Source of the DNA: Cacconaster sp045114175
GTDB taxonomy: Bacteria; Bacteroidota; Bacteroidia; Bacteroidales; UBA932
Assembly (NCBI GenBank): GCA_045114175.1
Contig: JBGUJZ010000004.1
Location: forward strand, 8,259 to 72,258
DNA length: 64,000 nucleotides
Reading direction: 5' to 3'
Below are positions 25,158 to 32,621 of the stretch, piece after piece. The translations under genes were made by a program, and so were the position numbers. A model generated the notes under the pieces. That model did not search any database and was not told where the DNA came from. It worked only from the letters and a program-made list of their open reading frames with translations. Position 1 is the stretch's first letter, and each line of letters starts with the position of its first letter.

Positions 25158-26093
25158 TTACCTCCTGTTTTTTGCTCTTGGGTGAGCGGTTAAATATGTC
25201 TCTTTCAACTGTTCGAACGAGTTGTGCGTATAAACCTGGGTGGCGGCCAGCGAGGAGTGTCCGAGTATCTCCTTGATGCTGTTCAGGTCCGCTCCGCGGT
25301 TCAGCAGGTGGGTGGCCAGCGAATGCCGCAGCACGTGCGGCGACTTGCGCCCCGTGAATCCCTCCAGTCCCGAAAGCTCCTTCTTCACCAAGTTGTTGAC
25401 GAAAGCCGGATAGAGCGGCTTGTCGTGCGGTGTCAGGAAGAAGTACCCTTCAGGATTGTCAGGATGCTCCTGCTCATTTCTCTTCAAATATACATCAATT
25501 TCCTGACAAATCAAAGAGGGAACCGGAATTTCCCGGGGTTTATCTCCTTTACCGATGACCCTAAATACGCGACGCTGCGGATCAAAGTCCTTGATTTTAA
25601 GATTGCAGAGTTCGGCGCGACGCATTCCGGTACTATAGAGCACCAGCAAGATTGTCCGGTTGAACAACGGCTCAAAATCCTCGCTTTCCAGGCAACGCTT
25701 CTGGGAGAGTTCAAAGTATTTGGCTACGTCATGCTCAGCATAGAACTGGGGCAGGCGTTTCTCCTGTTTGGGACGCGGTACCTTCTTGATGGGGTTGGCG
25801 GTCAGCATGCCGCGCTGCATCAGATAGTGACACCAAGTGCTAAGGGCGGAGAGATGCTGGTTGACAGTGCGTGCCGAAAGGCCGTGTTGATCCATTGATG
25901 CGGAGATATAACTCCGGATCATCCGAGGCTCAAGGGCTTTAGTCACCTGGTTGTCAGAGAGATCATCGAAAGCTGTTTCAGGCATCACATAGCCGTAATA
26001 GCCCAAGGCCGCCTCCCGGTAGAGAGTGGTCGTTCGGGGAGAATAGCGCCGCTGCACCCGCAAATAATCGATGAACTCGTCAAAAAGTTGCAT
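25158..26093 (-). CDS. xerC: Tyrosine recombinase XerC-like
   Basis: 311 residues from the ATG at 26093 (MQLFDEFIDYLRVQRRYSPR), the normal XerC/XerD length. It has a SAM-like core-binding N-domain and a catalytic domain with YSTGMRRAELCNLKIKD (first catalytic Arg), SPHVLRHSLATHLLNRGADL (HxxR), LGHSSLAATQVYTH (His and nucleophile Tyr). It resolves chromosome dimers at dif with its partner and FtsK, which is also in this window. A TATCTTTG box lies just upstream, divergent from guaA. hpf follows after 2 bases, a common Bacteroidota pairing. Confidence 0.93.
   Translation of the reverse strand: MQLFDEFIDYLRVQRRYSPRTTTLYREAALGYYGYVMPETAFDDLSDNQVTKALEPRMIRSYISASMDQHGLSARTVNQHLSALSTWCHYLMQRGMLTANPIKKVPRPKQEKRLPQFYAEHDVAKYFELSQKRCLESEDFEPLFNRTILLVLYSTGMRRAELCNLKIKDFDPQRRVFRVIGKGDKPREIPVPSLICQEIDVYLKRNEQEHPDNPEGYFFLTPHDKPLYPAFVNNLVKKELSGLEGFTGRKSPHVLRHSLATHLLNRGADLNSIKEILGHSSLAATQVYTHNSFEQLKETYLTAHPRAKNRR
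25160..25167 (-). promoter_or_regulatory. Strong Shine-Dalgarno sequence of hpf
   Basis: On the minus strand CAGGAGGT, 4 bases before the hpf ATG. It is formed by the AGG AGG TAA end of xerC. Seven bases match the anti-SD, rare in a phylum where most genes lack any SD. Confidence 0.7.
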
Positions 26094-26100
26094 TTCTTTA

Positions 26101-26108
26101 CAAAGATA
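26101..26108 (-). promoter_or_regulatory. Putative -7 promoter element for xerC-hpf
   Basis: TATCTTTG on the minus strand, exact consensus, 7 bases before the xerC ATG, implying a very short leader. Confidence 0.5.
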
Positions 26109-26121
26109 CGAAAGGCTTTTG

Positions 26122-26129
26122 TATTTTTG
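26122..26129 (+). promoter_or_regulatory. Putative -7 promoter element for guaA
   Basis: TATTTTTG, exact consensus, ending 3 bases before the guaA ATG. The transcript would be leaderless if this is the only promoter. Confidence 0.45.
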
Positions 26130-26132
26130 TGT

Positions 26133-27674
26133 ATGCAAAAAATCATCATTCTCGATTTCGGCTCGCAGACCACGCAGCTTATCGGACGTCGCGTCCGTGA
26201 ACTGGATACCTTCTGCGAAATCCTTCCCTACAACAAATTCCCGCAGGATGACCCCGACGTCATTGGCGTCATTCTCAGCGGATCGCCCTTCTCGGTCTAT
26301 GACCCGGAGGCTTTCAAGATTGACCTCGCGCAGATCCGTGGCCACTACCCTATCCTTGGCATCTGCTACGGTGCGCAGTTCATGAGCCACACGCTGGGAG
26401 GCCGCGTAGAGCCCGCCCCTTCCCGCGAGTACGGCCGCCAGCACCTAACTACCTTCGATACGGCCAATCCCCTGTTCCATGGGTTTGATCAAGGTTCACA
26501 GGTGTGGATGAGCCACGGCGACACCATCACGGCGTTGCCCGCCGGCTTCAAGACCATCGCCTCCACCGAAAGTGTCCAAAACGCTGCCTACCAGGCTGAA
26601 GGTGAAAAGTTGTGGGGCGTGCAGTTCCACCCGGAAGTTTTCCACACCGTTCAGGGCACCCTGCTGCTCAAGAACTTTGTGGTTGATATCTGCGGCAGCA
26701 AGCAAAGTTGGAGCGCCGCTTCGTTCGTGGATACCACGGTGGCCGAGCTGAAAGCACAACTTGGCAATGACCGCGTGATCCTGGGCCTCTCCGGCGGCGT
26801 GGACAGCAGCGTGGCTGCAACCCTCCTGAACCGGGCCATCGGCAATCGCCTGACCTGTATCTTCGTGGATCACGGCATGCTCCGCAAGAACGAATTCACG
26901 CAGGTGATGGAGGACTACAAGGGTTTGGGTCTCAACGTGATCGGTGTGGATGCCAGCCAGAAGTTCTTTGCAGATCTCGCCGGCGTTTCCGATCCCGAGC
27001 AGAAGCGCAAGATCATTGGTCGCGACTTTATCGAGGTATTTAACGCCGAAGCCCACAAGATTACCGATGCCAAGTGGTTGGCACAGGGCACCATCTATCC
27101 TGACCGTATCGAATCGCTCAATATCACCGGTAAAGTCATCAAGAGCCATCACAACGTGGGCGGCCTGCCCAAAGAGATGCACCTGCAGCTTTGCGAACCG
27201 CTGAAATGGCTCTTCAAAGACGAGGTGCGTCGCGTAGGCCGTCAGTTGGGAATGCCCGAGCATCTGATTACGCGCCATCCCTTCCCGGGTCCGGGTCTCG
27301 CCGTCCGTATTCTCGGCGACATTACTCCGGAGAAGGTTCGTATCCTTCAGGATGCCGATGACATCTACATCCGCGCCATGCGCGAATATGTCTGCGAAGA
27401 CGGTGAAGTGTTATACAATAAGATTTGGCAAGCCGGTGCGATCCTGCTCTCCACGGTCCGCAGCGTCGGCGTGATGGGCGACGAGCGCACCTACGAGCAT
27501 CCGGTTGCCCTGCGCGCGGTGACCAGCACCGACGCGATGACAGCCGACTGGGCTCACCTGCCCTACGATTTCATGGCCCGCGTCTCCACGGATATTATCA
27601 ACCATGTCCGCGGCGTCAACCGCGTCTGTTACGACATCTCCTCCAAACCACCGGCAACCATCGAGTGGGAATAA
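26133..27674 (+). CDS. guaA: GMP synthase (glutamine-hydrolysing)
   Basis: 513 residues from the ATG at 26133, which gives the usual Bacteroidota start MQKIIILDFGSQTTQLIG. It converts XMP to GMP using glutamine and ATP. It has an N-terminal class I glutaminase (GICYGAQFMSHTLGG with Cys78; GVQFHPEVFHT with catalytic His and Glu), a central ATP pyrophosphatase (LGLSGGVDSSVAATLL near 219) and a C-terminal dimerisation domain ending VCYDISSKPPATIEWE. It is a single-gene unit with its own promoter element and an excellent terminator. No purine riboswitch can fit in the near-absent leader. Confidence 0.97.
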   Translation: MQKIIILDFGSQTTQLIGRRVRELDTFCEILPYNKFPQDDPDVIGVILSGSPFSVYDPEAFKIDLAQIRGHYPILGICYGAQFMSHTLGGRVEPAPSREYGRQHLTTFDTANPLFHGFDQGSQVWMSHGDTITALPAGFKTIASTESVQNAAYQAEGEKLWGVQFHPEVFHTVQGTLLLKNFVVDICGSKQSWSAASFVDTTVAELKAQLGNDRVILGLSGGVDSSVAATLLNRAIGNRLTCIFVDHGMLRKNEFTQVMEDYKGLGLNVIGVDASQKFFADLAGVSDPEQKRKIIGRDFIEVFNAEAHKITDAKWLAQGTIYPDRIESLNITGKVIKSHHNVGGLPKEMHLQLCEPLKWLFKDEVRRVGRQLGMPEHLITRHPFPGPGLAVRILGDITPEKVRILQDADDIYIRAMREYVCEDGEVLYNKIWQAGAILLSTVRSVGVMGDERTYEHPVALRAVTSTDAMTADWAHLPYDFMARVSTDIINHVRGVNRVCYDISSKPPATIEWE

Positions 27675-27677
27675 AAG

Positions 27678-27709
27678 ACAAACGGGCGGCCAAATGGCTG
27701 CCCGTTTGT
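27678..27709 (+). terminator. Intrinsic terminator after guaA
   Basis: A 14-bp stem (ACAAACGGGCGGCC / GGCTGCCCGTTTGT, one G-T pair) around an AAAT loop, starting 4 bases after the guaA stop. It may also serve rpsU from the other side. Confidence 0.75.
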
Positions 27710-27736
27710 GATAATATATATGCACTTTACGTGGAA

Positions 27737-27928
27737 TTATTCCTCCTCGAGTTGCATATGCTGTACATAGATGGCCTTGTTCTTCTGCTCGCGACGCTTC
27801 ACAGACGGTTTCTCGAACGTCTTGCGGGAGCGGAGCTCGCGGACGATGCCGGTCTTCTCGAATTTGCGTTTGAACTTCTTGAGCGCTCTCTCAATGTTCT
27901 CGCCTTCTTTAACCTGTACGATGATCAT
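27737..27928 (-). CDS. rpsU: Ribosomal protein bS21
   Basis: 63 residues, highly basic (MIIVQVKEGENIERALKKFK, VRELRSRKTFEKPSVKRREQ), the standard bS21 length and signature. It binds the 30S platform near the 3' end of 16S rRNA. In Bacteroidota it helps sequester the anti-Shine-Dalgarno, which explains why most genes in the phylum lack an SD. This gene itself has a near-perfect SD (AAGGAGGTG) 8 bases before its ATG, fitting autoregulation by bS21 availability. It has its own TACCTTTG box despite lying downstream of ettA. Confidence 0.96.
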   Translation of the reverse strand: MIIVQVKEGENIERALKKFKRKFEKTGIVRELRSRKTFEKPSVKRREQKNKAIYVQHMQLEEE

Positions 27929-27936
27929 TATGCAAA

Positions 27937-27945
27937 CACCTCCTT
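27937..27945 (-). promoter_or_regulatory. Near-perfect Shine-Dalgarno sequence of rpsU
   Basis: On the minus strand AAGGAGGTG, 8 bases upstream of the rpsU ATG. It is the longest anti-SD match noticed in the window. Confidence 0.8.
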
Positions 27946-27959
27946 TTTCTTAGGGACGG

Positions 27960-27967
27960 CAAAGGTA
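27960..27967 (-). promoter_or_regulatory. Putative -7 promoter element for rpsU
   Basis: TACCTTTG on the minus strand, exact consensus, 31 bases before the rpsU ATG, leaving a leader that contains the SD. Confidence 0.55.
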
Positions 27968-27990
27968 GGTAAAAAAACGATACGTACAAA

Positions 27991-29670
27991 TTATTTTTCC
28001 ATCAACTTCTTATACTTAAATCGCTTGGGTTCGGCGTTGCCGAGCCGCATCTTGCGATTCTCCTCGTATTCGGAGTAACTGCCCTCAAAGTAATAGACCT
28101 TCCCCTCTCCTTCAAATGCGAGGATGTGGGTGGCGATACGATCCAGGAACCACCGGTCGTGCGAAACGACCACGGCGCAGCCGGCAAAGCTCTCAAGGCC
28201 CTCCTCCAGCGCACGGATTGTGTTGACATCCACGTCGTTGGTAGGCTCGTCGAGCAGCAGGACATTGGCATTTTCCTTGAGCGTCAGCGCCAGGTGCAGG
28301 CGGTTGCGCTCACCACCGGAAAGCACGCCGCACTTCTTCTCCTGGTCGGCGCCTGAGAAGTTGAAACGGGAAATATAGGCCCGGGCATTCATCTCTTTGT
28401 TGCCGAGGCGGACATATTCCGAATTCTCCGCGATGGTCTCAAAGACCGTCAGCTCAGGATCGATCTGTTTGTGCTGCTGGTCCACATAGGCAATCTTGAC
28501 CGTCTCACCCACCTCAAAGGTGCCCGTGTCGGGCTTCTCGTAGCCCATGATGAGGCGGAAGAGCGTAGTCTTGCCCGCACCGTTGGGGCCAATCACGCCC
28601 ACGATACCTGCCGGCGGCAGCGAGAAGTTCAGATCTTCAAAGAGCAGGCGGTCGCCGAAGGCTTTGCTCACTCCCTTGCACTCGATGACCTTGTTACCGA
28701 GGCGCGGACCGTTGGGGATGAAGATTTCGAGCTGCTCCTCTTTCTGCTTGACATCGGCATTGAGCATCTTCTCGTAAGCGCCCAGACGGGCTTTACCTTT
28801 GGCATGACGGGCCTTGGGGGCCATGCGGACCCACTCCAGCTCGCGCTCCAGCGTCTTGCGGCGCTTGCTCTCCTGCTTCTCCTCCATAGCCAGACGGGCA
28901 CTCTTCTGTTCGAGCCAGGAAGAATAATTGCCCTTCCAGGGAATTCCCTCGCCGCGGTCCAGCTCCAGAATCCAGCCGGCCACGTTATCCAGGAAGTAGC
29001 GGTCGTGGGTGACGGCAATCACCGTACCCTTGTATTGCTGCAGATGCGCCTCCAGCCACTGGATGGACTCGGTATCCAGGTGGTTGGTGGGCTCGTCGAG
29101 CAGCAACACATCCGGTTCGCGGAGCAGCAGGCGGCAGAGGGCCACGCGGCGGCGCTCACCACCACTCAAGGTTGCGACTGAAGCGTCGGGGTCGGGGCAC
29201 TGCAGCGCATCCATGGCCCGTTCCAGCTTGGAGTCGATATCCCATCCGCCGGCATGCTCAATGGCGTCGGTCAGTTCACCTTGCCGCTCGATCAGTGCAT
29301 TCATCTCCTCGTCCGACATGGGTTCGCAGAACTTCATGCCGATCTCGTTGTATTCGGCGAGCAGATCCATCACCTCCTGAACGCCCTCCTGCACCACTTC
29401 CAACACGGTCTTGGAGGGATCGAGCTGCGGTTCCTGCTCCAGGTAACCCACGGAATAGCCCGGCGCGAAGACCACCTCACCGCGGGTGGGGGTCTCGATG
29501 CCGGCGATGATCTTCATCACCGTAGATTTACCGGCGCCGTTCAGACCGATGATACCGATCTTGGCACCGTAGAAAAAGGAGAGATAAATATCCTTGAGGA
29601 TGACTTTGTTGTTGTGCGGCAGGATCTTGCTCACACCGTTCATCGAGAAGATGATCTTTTCGTCGGCCAT
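27991..29670 (-). CDS. ettA: Energy-dependent translational throttle protein EttA (ABC-F)
   Basis: 559 residues with two ABC cassettes and no membrane segment. Cassette 1 has Walker A GLNGAGKSTVMKII (~42), signature LSGGERRRVALCRLLL and Walker B LLLDEPTNHLD. Cassette 2 has GPNGAGKTTLFRLI, LSGGERNRLHLALTLK and LLLDEPTNDVD. Between them lie the arm and the basic linker (KSARLAMEEKQESKRRKTLE) that contacts the ribosomal E site and P-site tRNA. Length and linker match EttA rather than antibiotic-resistance ABC-F proteins. It lies 12 bases after a cytidylate-kinase-like gene, at the end of the ackA run. Confidence 0.95.
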   Translation of the reverse strand: MADEKIIFSMNGVSKILPHNNKVILKDIYLSFFYGAKIGIIGLNGAGKSTVMKIIAGIETPTRGEVVFAPGYSVGYLEQEPQLDPSKTVLEVVQEGVQEVMDLLAEYNEIGMKFCEPMSDEEMNALIERQGELTDAIEHAGGWDIDSKLERAMDALQCPDPDASVATLSGGERRRVALCRLLLREPDVLLLDEPTNHLDTESIQWLEAHLQQYKGTVIAVTHDRYFLDNVAGWILELDRGEGIPWKGNYSSWLEQKSARLAMEEKQESKRRKTLERELEWVRMAPKARHAKGKARLGAYEKMLNADVKQKEEQLEIFIPNGPRLGNKVIECKGVSKAFGDRLLFEDLNFSLPPAGIVGVIGPNGAGKTTLFRLIMGYEKPDTGTFEVGETVKIAYVDQQHKQIDPELTVFETIAENSEYVRLGNKEMNARAYISRFNFSGADQEKKCGVLSGGERNRLHLALTLKENANVLLLDEPTNDVDVNTIRALEEGLESFAGCAVVVSHDRWFLDRIATHILAFEGEGKVYYFEGSYSEYEENRKMRLGNAEPKRFKYKKLMEK

Positions 29671-29682
29671 AGTAGCGGTGGT

Positions 29683-30324
29683 TTATTTGATGAAGCCCCG
29701 TTGACGGAGGGCGAAGAGAATCAGTTCGGCCGCCCGTTCACGGCCATCCTCCCCTGCAGCCGAGACACAGAGGTCGTAGCTTGAGGAGTCACCCCACTTC
29801 TTGAAAGTGAAGTAATTATAGTAGTCAGCACGACGCTTTTCCTCCAGGGAAACGTAGCGACGTGCAACGGGAAGGCTAAAGCCGTGGTCCGCGCCCACCC
29901 GTGCAGCCCGCTCATCGAGCGGAGCCGTAATAAAGGCGCTCAACAGGTTGGGGCAGTCACGCAGGATATAATCGGCACAACGGCCCACGAAAATGCAGGA
30001 ACCCTTGGCAGCCAGCGAGTGCATCACTTCGCTCTGAAGTGAGAAAAGGTTGTCGTCCCCCAGTACGGCACGCTGCGAGAGCGATTCGTTGAGCGGACTC
30101 ATAGCCCGGCTACCGGAAAAGAGCGCCGAAAGGCCGCGTTTGCGGGGCCGCTCATCGGAAGAGAGAAAGACTTCCGTGGAGAAGCCGCTGGCCTTGGCCA
30201 TCTCGGCAAGCAGGTTCTTGTCGTACATCGGGATATCCAGACGCTCAGAGAGGATGTTGGCCACCCTGAGCCCACCAGCACCGATCTGCCGGCCAATCGT
30301 AAGGATAAACGTTTGTTTTTGCAT
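29683..30324 (-). CDS. Cytidylate kinase-like family protein
   Basis: 213 residues of the cytidylate-kinase-like (AAA_26) group. The start FILTIGRQIGAGGLRVANIL replaces the classical P-loop Lys-Ser/Thr with GxGGxxVA, as is usual in this group. GSCIFVGRCADYILRDCPNL and the LID-like region RYVSLEEKRRADYYNYFTFK are also typical. A canonical cmk exists at 57384, so this is probably not the housekeeping CMP kinase. Substrate and activity are unknown. It lies 9 bases after the MATE gene and 12 bases before ettA. Confidence 0.75.
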   Translation of the reverse strand: MQKQTFILTIGRQIGAGGLRVANILSERLDIPMYDKNLLAEMAKASGFSTEVFLSSDERPRKRGLSALFSGSRAMSPLNESLSQRAVLGDDNLFSLQSEVMHSLAAKGSCIFVGRCADYILRDCPNLLSAFITAPLDERAARVGADHGFSLPVARRYVSLEEKRRADYYNYFTFKKWGDSSSYDLCVSAAGEDGRERAAELILFALRQRGFIK

Positions 30325-30333
30325 AGCTGCGAA

Positions 30334-31701
30334 TTACTTGGGTTGAACGTCTGTTTCTGCCTCTTTGCGGAACTGCCGCTTGAGGCGAAGCAGCATCATT
30401 TCAGAAACGATGAGGGCCGCCAGGTCGGAGGCCGGCATACTGTACCAGACGCCGTCGGTCCCGAGCCAGCGGGGCAACAGCGCCAAGAACGGCAGGAGAA
30501 ACAACAGCTGCCGTGTGAGGGATAGGAAGATGGCCTTGCGGGCCAGTCCCAGGCTCTGGAAGAAGTTGGAAATCACGATCTGACGACCGATGATCAGGAA
30601 TAGCAGCACATCAATCGTGAAACCGTGGGCCGCCATCGAAATCAACTGTTCATCCTGCGTAAAGAGCGATGCGGCAGTTCGCGGGAAGAATACGCCTACG
30701 ATAAAGCAGACGGAGGTCACCGCACACGAACAAAGCACCGTCAGGTGGAACACCCGCATCACGCGGTCGTACTGCCGCGCACCGTAGTTGTAGCCCGCAA
30801 TGGGCTGCATTCCCTGCGTAAATCCCATCACAATCATCAAGAAGATGAAGACCAACCGGTTGACGATACCATAGGCACCGATAGCCAGGTCTCCCCCATA
30901 ATGCTTGAACTGGTTGTTGATGAAGATCACCACAAAGCAGGAGGCCACATTCATCAGGAAGGGCGCCAGTCCAATCGACATGGAGCGTCGGGCAATCCCC
31001 CAGTCCACGGAGAAGGTATCGCGGGAGAAGTGCAGCAGTTCACGCTTATCGCTGAGAATGCGCAGGATCCAGACCAGCGCGATGCTCTGCGAGAGAATGG
31101 TAGCAATGGCCGCACCTTGGATTCCCATCTTGAAAACAAAGATGAAGAGCGGGTCCAGCAGCGTATTGATACCTACGGTCAGCAGCGTGGCGGCCATCGC
31201 CTTCTGCGGATGGCCGGATACGCGGACAATGGAGTTGAGACCGAAGTAGAGGTGCGTGATGATATTGCCCAGCAGGATGGGCATCATATAGCTGCGCGCA
31301 TAGGGCAACGTCTGGTCGCTGGCCCCGAAGAAGCGCAGGATGGGATTCAGGAAACCGACTGATATGACCGTGAAAACCAGGCCGATGAGCACATTCAAAA
31401 TGAAAACGTTGCTCAGCACCCGCTTGGCCGTATCGTAGTTCTTCTGCCCCAGCAGCACGGAGGTAAGGGTGGCCGCGCCCACACCGACCAGCGTACCGAA
31501 GGCCGCCGACAGGTTCATCAGCGGAAAGGTGAGCGCCAGGCCGGAGATGGCCATCGGTCCGCAACCCTGCCCGATAAAAATACTGTCCACCATATTATAA
31601 ATGGACGAAGCCGCCATCGCAATGATGGCGGGCAACGCGTATTTTTTGAGCAGCTTGCCGACCGATTCGGTCCCAAGCTCCAAAGGAATCTTCTCAGCCA
31701 C
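30334..31701 (-). CDS. MATE-family efflux transporter
   Basis: 455 residues with about 12 hydrophobic segments in two similar halves. MatE motifs are MVDSIFIGQGCGPMAISGLA (~37-56) in the first half and YNYGARQYDRVMRVF in the second. MATE carriers export cationic drugs or metabolites using H+ or Na+ gradients across the inner membrane. The substrate is not deducible. It lies 3 bases after the phosphotransacylase gene and 9 before the cytidylate-kinase-like gene, so it is probably co-transcribed with the acetate/butyrate kinase pathway. Confidence 0.92.
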   Translation of the reverse strand: MAEKIPLELGTESVGKLLKKYALPAIIAMAASSIYNMVDSIFIGQGCGPMAISGLALTFPLMNLSAAFGTLVGVGAATLTSVLLGQKNYDTAKRVLSNVFILNVLIGLVFTVISVGFLNPILRFFGASDQTLPYARSYMMPILLGNIITHLYFGLNSIVRVSGHPQKAMAATLLTVGINTLLDPLFIFVFKMGIQGAAIATILSQSIALVWILRILSDKRELLHFSRDTFSVDWGIARRSMSIGLAPFLMNVASCFVVIFINNQFKHYGGDLAIGAYGIVNRLVFIFLMIVMGFTQGMQPIAGYNYGARQYDRVMRVFHLTVLCSCAVTSVCFIVGVFFPRTAASLFTQDEQLISMAAHGFTIDVLLFLIIGRQIVISNFFQSLGLARKAIFLSLTRQLLFLLPFLALLPRWLGTDGVWYSMPASDLAALIVSEMMLLRLKRQFRKEAETDVQPK

Positions 31702-31704
31702 AGG

Positions 31705-32610
31705 CTATTTGGCGGTCATTGCAGCCAGCGCAATGGAGTTGAGTTTGGTGTCAATGCTGTCGGCACGGCTGGAGAGCACGCACGGAGCAGCGGCACCAGC
31801 TACGATAGCGGCGGTGCGGACACCGGGGCAAAGCTGGGTGTTGACCTTGTAGAAGACGTTGGCAGATTCGATGTTCGGGAAGAGGAGGCAGTCAGCGTCG
31901 CCGGCCACTTCGCTCTTGAGCTTCTTGATAGCAACAGCCTCTTTGGAGAGTGCTACGTCAAGTGCAAGCGGGCCGTCGAGGTAGCAACCGCCAATCTGTC
32001 CGCGGTCAGCCATCTTAGCCAGCAGGGCAGCCTCAACGCATGCAGGCATACCATCGAGCATCTGCTCGGTAGCAGCAACGGCAGCTACCTTCGGTTTCTC
32101 GATACCGAGTGCCTTTGCGGTGTTCACCAGGTATTTGATCTCAGCCTGTTTCTGCTTGAAATCCGGAGCCGGGATCACAGCCATATCGCTGACGATGATG
32201 AACTTGGGATAGTTCGGGTTCTGGACAACCGAAACGTGGCTCAGGACAGCCTTCGGAGGAAGCAGACCGTTCTCTTTGTTGAGAATGCCGCGCATATATT
32301 TATCCGTGCTGCAGAGACCCTTCATCAGGATGTCGCCTTCGCCGTTGCGGACCATCGAGACAGCCTGTGCGATGGACTTGAGTTCGTCCTTGTTGTCAAT
32401 GATGGTGAAGAGCGCCGGGTCAATGTTTTCAGCCTTGCAGACAGCGGCAATCTTGTCGGCATCACCGACGAGCGTAGCCTCTACGATACCCAGCTGGACA
32501 GCCTTGCCGGCAGCGGTTACAGTGTGGTCATCAACTGCCCATGCAGCAACAAGGCGCTTTTTGCTCTTGGAACGGAGCACATCGAAAAGTTCGTCAAAAT
32601 TCTTGATCAT
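31705..32610 (-). CDS. Phosphate acetyl/butyryltransferase (Ptb-type)
   Basis: 301 residues of the PTA/PTB family. Motifs include EGDILMKGLCSTDKYMRGIL, IIVSDMAVIPAPDFKQKQAE and GGCYLDGPLALDVALSKEAV; the size matches Ptb (~300) rather than the longer Pta. It converts acyl-CoA plus Pi to acyl-phosphate plus CoA. Together with the adjacent acetate kinase (11 bases upstream) it would yield ATP from acetyl-CoA, propionyl-CoA or butyryl-CoA. Which acyl group is used cannot be decided. Methylmalonyl-CoA mutase elsewhere in the window makes propionate a candidate end product. Confidence 0.88.
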   Translation of the reverse strand: MIKNFDELFDVLRSKSKKRLVAAWAVDDHTVTAAGKAVQLGIVEATLVGDADKIAAVCKAENIDPALFTIIDNKDELKSIAQAVSMVRNGEGDILMKGLCSTDKYMRGILNKENGLLPPKAVLSHVSVVQNPNYPKFIIVSDMAVIPAPDFKQKQAEIKYLVNTAKALGIEKPKVAAVAATEQMLDGMPACVEAALLAKMADRGQIGGCYLDGPLALDVALSKEAVAIKKLKSEVAGDADCLLFPNIESANVFYKVNTQLCPGVRTAAIVAGAAAPCVLSSRADSIDTKLNSIALAAMTAK

Positions 32611-32621
32611 GATGGTTTTAT

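Noticed and set aside
29683..30324. Loss of the P-loop Lys in the cytidylate-kinase-like protein as a sign of an inactive enzyme
   Set aside because: The GxGGxxxA pattern is normal for this side family, so it is not evidence of decay.
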